In this document: positions 29,557 to 36,867 of the stretch, one piece after another
How the letters are laid out: each line of letters begins with the position of its first letter
How positions within the stretch are numbered: position 1 is the first letter of the stretch
Assembly: GCF_040718835.1 (NCBI RefSeq)
Contig: NZ_JBFEFG010000280.1
Coordinates: 930,001 to 994,000, forward strand
Length of the DNA: 64,000 nucleotides
Source: Bremerella sp. JC817
GTDB lineage: Bacteria; Planctomycetota; Planctomycetia; Pirellulales; Pirellulaceae
Direction of reading: 5' to 3'
Program-made: the position numbers and the translations under genes
Notes under the pieces: model-generated
The model's input: only the letters and a program-made list of their open reading frames with translations
Database searches by the model: none
What the model was told of the DNA's origin: nothing

Positions 29557-30186
29557 ATGTGGCCGGAAACCGACAAAACGCAGCAGCTCCTGGACGGAGC
29601 CCGAAATGGAGACACTTCGGCTCGCGATGCGCTTCTTCAGCGTCATCGCGATTCGCTGCGCCGTATGATCGAGATGCGGCTTGATAAACGCATCCAGCAA
29701 CGAGTCGACGCCAGCGACATTGTCCAGGAAGTTCTGGTCGACGCCAACCGCCGCCTGACCGATTACCTGGCAGAACCCAAGATGCCGTTCCATTTGTGGC
29801 TGCGGCATATGGCCAAAGATCGGATTATCGATGCCCATCGTCGGCACCGCGTCAGCGGCAAGCGGAGCGTCGACCGCGAGCAGAACTTGAACGTCGGGTT
29901 CAACATGGACCAGTCGTCGGTCGACCTCGCCGCCCAGCTGTGCGATCAAAATACCACGCCTGGGGCAGCGGCAACCATGCAAGAGCTGCATATCCGCTTT
30001 CAGGCCGCCATCGAAGAACTGGACGACCAGGATCGCGAAGTGGTCATCATGCGACACTTCGAACAACTCTCGAACCAGGACGTTGCCGCGGCGCTCGATC
30101 TGACACCGGCCGCGGCCAGCATGCGGTACCTGCGTGCGATCCGTCGTTTACGAGCCTTGCTGGGACCCACCGCCGTCGACGAATAA
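29557..30186 (+). CDS. Sigma factor of the planctomycete STK-linked ECF type
   Basis: From the ATG at 29557 the protein has 209 residues. Region 2 is at about residues 35-105 (QQRVDASDIVQEVLVDANRR, LWLRHMAKDRIIDAHR) and region 4 at about 145-195 (DREVVIMRHFEQLSNQDVAAAL, AASMRYLRAIRRL, split). It is followed after 24 bases by a Ser/Thr kinase gene. Pairing of this kind of sigma factor with kinases is known in planctomycetes. Phosphorylation by the kinase probably replaces an anti-sigma factor (inference). Confidence 0.9.
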   Translation: MWPETDKTQQLLDGARNGDTSARDALLQRHRDSLRRMIEMRLDKRIQQRVDASDIVQEVLVDANRRLTDYLAEPKMPFHLWLRHMAKDRIIDAHRRHRVSGKRSVDREQNLNVGFNMDQSSVDLAAQLCDQNTTPGAAATMQELHIRFQAAIEELDDQDREVVIMRHFEQLSNQDVAAALDLTPAAASMRYLRAIRRLRALLGPTAVDE

Positions 30187-30210
30187 AACCTCTTCCCCTC
30201 AAAACGCTGC

Positions 30211-31896
30211 ATGGCCACCGATCAGGATCACATCGACGAACAACTGGCCCAGCTGCTGGACGAGTTGACCCAGCGAATGCAAAAGGGGGAAGTGGTCGAT
30301 CTGGATACCGTCGTCCAAGAGCATCCGCACCTAGCGGCAGATTTGAAGGAAGTGTGGGGCGCGGTCATGCTGGCTGATGCCGTCGCGCTGAATCTCTCCG
30401 TAACCCAGCCCGGCCCCGATGAAAAGCCGATGCCGGAGAAGCTCTCGCAGCTGCAGTTGCCGATTCGCTTTGGCGACTACGAACTGCTGGAAGAGATTGG
30501 CCGCGGGGGAATGGGGGTCGTCTACCGTGCCCGCCAGGTGAGTCTCAACCGGATCGTCGCGGTCAAGATGATCCTCAAGGCACAGCTTGCCTCGGAAGAT
30601 GAACTGAGCCGCTTTCTGGCGGAAGCCGAGTCCGCCGCCCGGCTCAGCCACCCTGGGATCGTTCCGGTATACGAAGTGGGGCAACGCGATGGCCGTTACT
30701 ACTTCAGCATGAAATACATCGAAGGGGAGACGCTTTCGCAGCGTCTGGCCCGGGGGCCAATGCCCGCCAAAGAAGCGGCCCAGATGATGCGGATCGTGGC
30801 CAGTGCCGTGCACGAAGCGCATCAGCATGGCATTCTGCACCGCGATCTGAAGCCGTCAAATATCTTGATCGACAAAACAGGCTCGCCAGTGGTGACCGAC
30901 TTTGGGCTGGCGAAACAGGTCACCAGCGATGTCGACAGCATCACCCGCAGTGGTGCCATCCTCGGAACGCCTGCTTTCATGGCGCCAGAGCAGGCCAGTG
31001 GCGACCGAGGTGCCGTCGGCGTCCGCAGCGATGTCTATGGACTGGGGACGATCTTGTTTGCCATGTTAACCGGGCAGCCTCCGTTTCAAGGACGTACGCC
31101 GGTCGATGTGCTGCTGAAAGTTCTCGAGCAGGATCCGCCATTTCCGCACCATGTCAATCCGCGCTGCGATCGTGATCTCGAGATGATTACGCTGCGCTGT
31201 ATGCAGAAGCCAACCGACTTGCGGTATCCCAACGCCCAGTCGCTGTGCGACGACTTCGAGGCGTACCTCAACGATGAAGCGATCTCGGCTCGCAGTGGAC
31301 AATTCCTGCAGGTGTTCTCGCGGCTGTTCCGCGAGACACACAACGCCCAGGTCTTAGAGAACTGGGGCCTGCTGTGGATGTGGCATAGCCTGGTGCTGCT
31401 GATTTGCTGCCTGGCAACACAGTACCTGCAATGGAACCAGGATGGTCACCGTTGGCATTACATCGCCATCTGGACGGTGATCTCAGGAATCTGGGCGGCT
31501 TGCTTCTGGTATCTACGGCGCCGAATGGGACCGGTGACCTTTGTCGAGCGTCAGATCGCTCACGTATGGGGGGCAGGTCTGATTGGCGTGGCTTGCCTGT
31601 TTCCGATTGAATGGCTGTTGGGACTGGCACCGCTCGAGCTGTCGCCTTTGCTGGCGATCATCTCAGGCATGATCTTCCTGATTAAGGGAGGTATCCTGAC
31701 AGGCTGGTTTTACTTCCAAGCCCTCGCGCTCTTCGCGTGCAGTATTCCGATGGCGATCTATCCTGACGCTGCCCACATTCTGTTTGGCATTGTCGCCGCA
31801 GGCAGCTTCTTTATTCCAGGTCTGCAGTATTACCGGCAGCGACTCCGCGTGCGACGCGAAGTCTTAGCGAGCAGCGGTTCTACTTTTGTAGAATGA
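30211..31896 (+). CDS. Membrane Ser/Thr protein kinase
   Basis: The 561-residue protein has a short helical start (1-85), a complete Hanks-type kinase domain (about 88-360) and a C-terminal half with about seven membrane segments (370-540). Visible residues are GRGGMG (97-102), the ATP lysine in AVKM (Lys119), HRDLKPSN (210-217), DFGLA (230-234) and the APE of FMAPEQAS. It is transcribed with the preceding sigma gene. No sensor domain such as PASTA is visible. Its last 17 bases overlap the end of hemP in convergent orientation. Confidence 0.95.
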   Translation: MATDQDHIDEQLAQLLDELTQRMQKGEVVDLDTVVQEHPHLAADLKEVWGAVMLADAVALNLSVTQPGPDEKPMPEKLSQLQLPIRFGDYELLEEIGRGGMGVVYRARQVSLNRIVAVKMILKAQLASEDELSRFLAEAESAARLSHPGIVPVYEVGQRDGRYYFSMKYIEGETLSQRLARGPMPAKEAAQMMRIVASAVHEAHQHGILHRDLKPSNILIDKTGSPVVTDFGLAKQVTSDVDSITRSGAILGTPAFMAPEQASGDRGAVGVRSDVYGLGTILFAMLTGQPPFQGRTPVDVLLKVLEQDPPFPHHVNPRCDRDLEMITLRCMQKPTDLRYPNAQSLCDDFEAYLNDEAISARSGQFLQVFSRLFRETHNAQVLENWGLLWMWHSLVLLICCLATQYLQWNQDGHRWHYIAIWTVISGIWAACFWYLRRRMGPVTFVERQIAHVWGAGLIGVACLFPIEWLLGLAPLELSPLLAIISGMIFLIKGGILTGWFYFQALALFACSIPMAIYPDAAHILFGIVAAGSFFIPGLQYYRQRLRVRREVLASSGSTFVE

Positions 31897-32080
31897 GCTT
31901 GCCTGATTTGGTCTCGCACAAGCGATAGATCGCATCGCCATGCTGGATCCAAACTTCTTTCTCTCCGGCCATGATCTCCTCGGACTGGATGGTCCGTTTG
32001 GTGAACTGGGGAGCAGGGGCGTTTTCGTGTCCGTTTGAGGCGGGCGAGGTGATGTTGGCATCACGTTGCGACGTATTCAT
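31880..32080 (-). CDS. hemP: Hemin uptake protein HemP
   Basis: This 66-residue protein ends with the HemP signature: an EVWIQH segment, YRLCETKSGKLILQK at residues 52-66, close to the family pattern IxHxGxxYxLxxTxxGKLILTK. HemP genes usually sit in iron-controlled heme uptake loci. Upstream of it are a palindrome (32178-32194), a lipoprotein gene and a DUF4198-like gene, both divergent. The N-terminal 35 residues are Ser/Thr-rich and unconserved; translation might start at Met37, but the family length favours the longer form. Confidence 0.85.
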   Translation of the reverse strand: MNTSQRDANITSPASNGHENAPAPQFTKRTIQSEEIMAGEKEVWIQHGDAIYRLCETKSGKLILQK

Positions 32081-32479
32081 GCGAGAAAATCTCGAGGGAA
32101 ATCAGGTCTATGGGAACCGAGGAAAATATCGCTGATGTCGTTGACACTGGCTAACGCTCTGGTAGGTTATAGCGATATTGATACTCGGTATCAACCTGTG
32201 CGGCGAGAAATTGCCAACCGCAGGTCGAATTCTCAGCGAGCTTGCCAGCAAGTCGTGCCAGCCAGCTTCAATCCAGGAAATTGCGATCTGGCTGGAATCC
32301 GGACGACATCCAACGCCCTGGCAGTTCTTCTGCCGTGGCCACGATGGGTGGTTTAACTTCCCGTTAAGGTTCCTTGGTCGCCATCCTCGGCCGATCGCTG
32401 CGGTCCTAAAATCGATCGAAAGTTTGCCGGCATCGGGCTGGCAGGCACCGTCGAAGACGTCGATCGAGGACGCAGCACG
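32081..32479. other. Divergent intergenic region between hemP and the lipoprotein gene
   Basis: About 400 bases with no convincing gene. It holds the palindrome TTGATAC-TCG-GTATCAA (32178-32194). Reading frames that cross it overlap in both strands and show no conserved pattern. Confidence 0.45.
32178..32194. promoter_or_regulatory. Palindromic operator candidate near hemP
   Basis: TTGATAC-TCG-GTATCAA is a perfect 7-3-7 palindrome about 100 bases upstream of hemP. It can be read as TTGAT-N7-ATCAA, a form seen again at 51415-51431. It matches the Fur box poorly. Confidence 0.4.
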
Positions 32480-32914
32480 ATGACTCGTTTCCGATTTCAA
32501 GCGAGTGTTGGCTTGGTGATGGCATGGGCCGTGATGATGATCGCCGGGTGTGGAAGCACGACCGGAGAGATCTCGGGCCGGGTCTTTTTGGATGGAAGGC
32601 CGCTGGATGGAGCGGTCATTCGGTTCAAGCCGAAGGGAAACCCTGAGGCGAAAGAGATCACGGCCGAGATCACGCAAGGAAGCTTTACCGTGACCAACTC
32701 GAGTTGGGTCAAACCTGGCGAGTACTACGTGACGGTCGTCGCGCAGCAGCCAGGGGCCGGAGCGATTGTGCAGTCGGTGGAGCGGGGCGAAGGGATCCCG
32801 GTACCGAAGGCATTTGTTCCGAAGGTTTACGAAAAGAAAGGTGTCCTTAGCGCGACATTTCACGCGGGGAAACCCAACCCACTACTGTTTCAATTAAGCT
32901 CCGGCGCGTTCTAG
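32480..32914 (+). CDS. Small lipoprotein, carboxypeptidase-regulatory-like fold
   Basis: The 144-residue protein has a lipoprotein signal (IAGC, Cys24) and a beta-rich body with GEISGRVFLDGRPLDGAVIRF and PGEYYVTVVA (split), the pattern of the planctomycete carboxypeptidase-regulatory-like lipoproteins. It would be anchored in the cell envelope. It lies 60 bases upstream of the DUF4198-like gene on the same strand, so they probably form an operon. Confidence 0.8.
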   Translation: MTRFRFQASVGLVMAWAVMMIAGCGSTTGEISGRVFLDGRPLDGAVIRFKPKGNPEAKEITAEITQGSFTVTNSSWVKPGEYYVTVVAQQPGAGAIVQSVERGEGIPVPKAFVPKVYEKKGVLSATFHAGKPNPLLFQLSSGAF

Positions 32915-32974
32915 CCTTCGGGTAATGATCGCCGGCAAGCATCACTTACAACTTGTCTTAGGATCGTTACCGAA

Positions 32975-33685
32975 ATGAAGTTTCGTCATTGGATCGCGAC
33001 CTCGCTGGCGTTGACCCTGGTCGTTACGTTTGGATTGTCGGCGCACGCACACTTTGTCTGGGTTGCCTTGTCGCAGCCCAACCAGGCCTCGCTTTACTTC
33101 GGCGAAGGCCCCGAGCCGAGCGAAGCCGATTTGCTCGATCGCGTTCAGCAGTCGGAAGTCTTTGCCCGCATGGCCGATGGAAAATACGTTCCGCTAAAGC
33201 TTGAAAAGCTGGTGGAAGGAACCAACGGCAGTTGGACCGTGCAGCAGCCCGATGCTCAGTGGCAAGGGCTGGAAGCGGTTTGCGATTACGGCGTGCTGGC
33301 CAAGGGAGGCAGCCCGTTTTGGTTGAAGTACTACGCCAAGTACATCGATAACACGTCGCTGGCGAACGCGACTCTCTGCGACAGCCAGAAGTTGCCTCTA
33401 GACATCGTTCCTTCGCGCACTGCCGATGGCATTCAGCTGCAAGTGCAGTTCGACGGCAAGCCTGTCGCCGAAGCGGAAGTGGTCATTCAAGACGACGCGT
33501 ACAACGAGACCAAAACCAAGACCGACGCCGCCGGCAACGTGCTGCTCAAGGATGCGAAGCCGGTCACTTACACCGTGCGTGCCAAGTTTGTCGAAGAAAA
33601 GCCGGGCGATCAGGACGGGAAGAAGTACGACACGATCCGTCACTACTCGACGGTTACCTTGAATCTCGCGGACGACTCGAAGTAG
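32975..33685 (+). CDS. DUF4198-like secreted protein
   Basis: The 236-residue protein has a signal peptide (cleavage near AHAH) and then HFVWVALS and two beta domains, the second with FDGKPVAEAEVVIQ and DAAGNVLLKD. This matches DUF4198-type proteins, some of which sit near metal or heme uptake genes. The nearby hemP supports an iron-related role, but no transporter or TonB receptor gene is in the window. Its transcript ends at a hairpin at 33716-33754. Confidence 0.78.
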   Translation: MKFRHWIATSLALTLVVTFGLSAHAHFVWVALSQPNQASLYFGEGPEPSEADLLDRVQQSEVFARMADGKYVPLKLEKLVEGTNGSWTVQQPDAQWQGLEAVCDYGVLAKGGSPFWLKYYAKYIDNTSLANATLCDSQKLPLDIVPSRTADGIQLQVQFDGKPVAEAEVVIQDDAYNETKTKTDAAGNVLLKDAKPVTYTVRAKFVEEKPGDQDGKKYDTIRHYSTVTLNLADDSK

Positions 33686-33715
33686 TCGACCGCCCAACGT
33701 TCTCTCCAGCAGAAG

Positions 33716-33754
33716 CCGCGAGCGGATTCCTTGTCGCAGGGGAATCCGCCGCGG
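33716..33754. terminator. Bidirectional hairpin terminator
   Basis: CCGCG..CGGATTCC (33716-33730) pairs with GGAATCCG..CGCGG (33741-33754), followed on the plus strand by a T/G-rich run. It lies between the convergent DUF4198-like and RraB-like genes. Confidence 0.65.
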
Positions 33755-33774
33755 TTGTTGTGTTTCTTGGCAAG

Positions 33775-34530
33775 CTATTCCGATTCGACCGAAGTCTCCC
33801 AGCCATCGTAGGTGCCGCCCGATTCCTGGACCTCGTGAACCAGGCCCAGCGTCAGTTCGTTGATCGCGTCGAAGTCCACTGGGTCAACTCGTTCGAAGCA
33901 AACACCAAACGGGCGATCGTCTTCCGGCTCTTCGCCGTTCATCAGGTCTTTGATTTCAAAGTTCTGCGAAGAGATCGTCATCACGAAATCGTTGCGGCTG
34001 GCATCGGTTGGGAAGTAAGCCCAGTGCGTTACAGTCCGCGGCTTCTCGAGCGAATCGCCCGACTCGGAAAGGGCCTTGAGCACCTTCTGGTTGTTCATGA
34101 TCTGCATGTCGTACGGCGTGGGATAGAGGATATCCCAGTAGAACTCCCAATCGGGATCCTCTTGCGAATTACAGGCCCAGCGATGCGTTGTGAAGGGAGC
34201 CGTGGCGGCGGTGGTCACCTCTTCGAGTTGTTCGCCGCTGGCCGCATAAAAGCAGAGGATACGTTTGCCTTGCGTCGTCAGGTAACCGACATGCATGGCC
34301 CCCAGTGCCTGCTCGATCGCTTCGGCGACTGCTTCTTCGATGGGATAAAGGGCGTTGAATTCGTCCCTGGTCGGCAGGCCGTATTCATCCTGGTTGTTCA
34401 GTTGAAACGTCACTTGCAGTAGTTGCGGGCGTTCTGCTTCCGAAGCATCGTCCGAGGCTCCCATGTCCAGCAGAATGGCGGCGGGATGCTCGTTCACATT
34501 GGTCAGGTAAGCGTCCCATTGATCAGACAT
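33775..34530 (-). CDS. DUF695 / RraB-like protein
   Basis: The 251-residue protein has an N-terminal DUF695-type domain (about 1-135; it starts MSDQWDAY) and a C-terminal domain (about 145-245) ending ESGGTYDGWETSVE, the RraB-type YDGW ending. RraB inhibits RNase E in gammaproteobacteria. No membrane segment or signal peptide is visible. The regulatory role in this organism is inference. Confidence 0.75.
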   Translation of the reverse strand: MSDQWDAYLTNVNEHPAAILLDMGASDDASEAERPQLLQVTFQLNNQDEYGLPTRDEFNALYPIEEAVAEAIEQALGAMHVGYLTTQGKRILCFYAASGEQLEEVTTAATAPFTTHRWACNSQEDPDWEFYWDILYPTPYDMQIMNNQKVLKALSESGDSLEKPRTVTHWAYFPTDASRNDFVMTISSQNFEIKDLMNGEEPEDDRPFGVCFERVDPVDFDAINELTLGLVHEVQESGGTYDGWETSVESE

Positions 34531-34596
34531 GGTCAGGCCTCGTTCAGAAGTAAGCGTTCGTTCACGCTAGTTAATATACGAGGCCGCCCAGGCGAT

Positions 34597-36864
34597 CTAA
34601 ACCATGCTCCAGCGTTTTCGCAGATACCACTCCCAGCCGAGCAGTCCAACAATCAACAGCAGGTTGATCCAGCTATCACGCGTCGATTCAGGCCAGGTCC
34701 ATTTCGTCTGGACCTCGACTTCCGTTTCGGGAGGGCGGCTTTTGATCTCTTCCAGCAGCTGCGAGAACTCTTCCGGCGTCCACATCCGACCGCCAACATC
34801 TTGCGTGATCGCCGACAGGGCAGCCAACTGAGAAGGGCGGGCCGAAGGATCGCTCAGCTCCAGGTCTTGGTCGTAAACAAAAAAGCGTCCCTGACCGGTA
34901 CCGACCGTCACGCCATTTTGCTGCGCGACCACTTCGATCGTGTAATCGCCGGTCTGCGGGCTGGCGTTGAAGTTCCCTTCCAGGATGTTATCGGCAGGAA
35001 CCGCACGCAGCGGCGTTCGTGAACCATCGGGGCTGATCAGGGTCGTTTCCATTGTCACCCCTTTCAGCGGCTCGCCACTTTGCGAGTTGGCACCGGCGGT
35101 GAAGTGGATCGGAGCGCCTGGTACGTAACGTCGTTGACCGAGTTGCACCCAGACGTCGCGTGTTTCGAGGCCATCTTTTTTCGCCAGCCACAAAATGATC
35201 TGTCGCCAGAACTGCTTGTGGATATCGCCTTTGCCGGCGAAGACCCACAGCCAGGTGCTGTCGGCGGTGAAGGCCAGCGTGCGGCCAAGACCATATTCGC
35301 CAGCGACCAGTAGCGGCTGTCCGTTTTGGGTTTCCAGAATGGTGAGCCCGCGCGGTTTAACGCCTGCCAGTTTGTTCGCACCCGACAAAGCCGGAACGGC
35401 ACTGAAGGCAGGCGTGCCGCTGTCATCGGTTCCGAGCGAAGACAGAAAATGGTTTCGCGAAGTGACAATCTGAATCGGACCGGGCAGATGCATGTCGGTC
35501 CGGATCGGAGCGTCAAAGTCCTGGCGATCGAAGCGGCTCATTTCGACCGGCAGCAAGTTCTGGAAGATTGTCGATTGATAACCGCCGGCACCAAACGCGT
35601 GAAAGCCCCCCAGCATGATCAGGCCTTTGCCATCTTCCACTTCTTTGGCCAGCATATCGAGCGAGGTTGGGCCGAACGCGGACGAGTCGACGTCGCCGAT
35701 GATATAGACGTCGTACTTGCCCTGCGTGATCGTTTCGGTCAGATCGACCGGCCACTGATCGCGGCGCCGACGATCGATCACGCGGAAGTCGAGCTCCATG
35801 TCGGCCGACTGCGCGATGACGTTGCGAATCCACTTCTGTTCAGGTCGATCGAGCGTGCTGCTTTCGAGGTAAAGAATCTTTAGCCCGCCATCAAGCACGT
35901 TGACGTAAGCGCTCAGAATGTTGTTTTTGATCACCAGTTCGCCGTCCTGCTCCGGCACGACGACGCTTAGCTTGAATTGGCCTGCTTGCTGCGGCGTATA
36001 GCGGAACGAGACATCGACAATCTCTTGCGGCTTCGCGGTGGTCGCGTTCTGCGTGTCGATAATCGTCTTCTGGCCTTTGGCGTCTTCGATTACCAGTTGC
36101 ACCGGTATCGGCTTGTTGGCCATCCCTTGGATGCGTACCGCCGTTTTGACCAGTAGGTCGTTCTTCACGAAGACGGTGTAATGATCCGAAAGGGTTTCGA
36201 CCGCGGCGTCGCGGGCCTGGGTCGGATCGAGCGCTTTACCGAAGGGGATCGTGTGCAGGGGGGTATCGAGCCGGGCCAGGTCGCGGGCCGCTTGCTGCAT
36301 TTCAACCTTGGGCGAATAGACTCGCTGCGATCCGTCGGAAAGCAGGATCACACCGGCAAGCTGTTTGCCGATGTTTTGCTGCATCACTTCCGCAATCGAC
36401 GAGCCAATATCGGTGAAGCGACCATCCGCCGCGGCTGGCATCGCCAGTACGCCATCGACGAACTCGACTCGCTTGGCGGCTTCGTCAAACTGATAGACAG
36501 CGACCTCGAAGTTGTCGCCGAGGTTCGCCAGTTGCGGGGCCATTCGCTGCAGCAATTCCCGCTGCACATCCCAGCGCGGGACGCCATCGGCGGCGTCTGG
36601 AACGGTCATGCTGCGACTGGAATCGAACAGCACGACCAGCAGCGAGCCCTGGGTTTCTTTCACCGTACGAACCCAGGTCGGGCGAAGCAGTGTCAGCGCG
36701 ATGAGCAAGATCACCGCGAACCTCAGCCCGGTCAGAATCCAATGGCGACGCGGCGTGAGACCCTGGAACTGCGGACGAATCGCCAGCAGCGCAACCAGCG
36801 CGAACACCAAGATCCCCACCAGGAGATAGCTTTCGCCCAAAGGTTGCAGATACCAGTACGACAC
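34597..36864 (-). CDS. VWA-domain membrane protein of the MoxR cluster
   Basis: The 755-residue protein starts with two membrane helices (about 12-30 and 42-60), then a von Willebrand A domain whose metal site begins FDSSRSM (DxSxS, Asp81). Beta domains and a glutamine-amidotransferase-like region (about 340-545) follow, with a last membrane helix near 730-750. It is the distal gene of the MoxR-DUF58-BatA operon, starting 3 bases downstream of the preceding stop. The surrounding genes suggest a chaperone-like or envelope assembly role, known for MoxR/VWA pairs in general. Confidence 0.85.
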   Translation of the reverse strand: MSYWYLQPLGESYLLVGILVFALVALLAIRPQFQGLTPRRHWILTGLRFAVILLIALTLLRPTWVRTVKETQGSLLVVLFDSSRSMTVPDAADGVPRWDVQRELLQRMAPQLANLGDNFEVAVYQFDEAAKRVEFVDGVLAMPAAADGRFTDIGSSIAEVMQQNIGKQLAGVILLSDGSQRVYSPKVEMQQAARDLARLDTPLHTIPFGKALDPTQARDAAVETLSDHYTVFVKNDLLVKTAVRIQGMANKPIPVQLVIEDAKGQKTIIDTQNATTAKPQEIVDVSFRYTPQQAGQFKLSVVVPEQDGELVIKNNILSAYVNVLDGGLKILYLESSTLDRPEQKWIRNVIAQSADMELDFRVIDRRRRDQWPVDLTETITQGKYDVYIIGDVDSSAFGPTSLDMLAKEVEDGKGLIMLGGFHAFGAGGYQSTIFQNLLPVEMSRFDRQDFDAPIRTDMHLPGPIQIVTSRNHFLSSLGTDDSGTPAFSAVPALSGANKLAGVKPRGLTILETQNGQPLLVAGEYGLGRTLAFTADSTWLWVFAGKGDIHKQFWRQIILWLAKKDGLETRDVWVQLGQRRYVPGAPIHFTAGANSQSGEPLKGVTMETTLISPDGSRTPLRAVPADNILEGNFNASPQTGDYTIEVVAQQNGVTVGTGQGRFFVYDQDLELSDPSARPSQLAALSAITQDVGGRMWTPEEFSQLLEEIKSRPPETEVEVQTKWTWPESTRDSWINLLLIVGLLGWEWYLRKRWSMV

Positions 36865-36867
36865 GTC

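Noticed and set aside
32178..32194. Fur box for hemP
   Set aside because: The palindrome fits the 19-base Fur consensus at few positions; kept only as an unassigned operator candidate.
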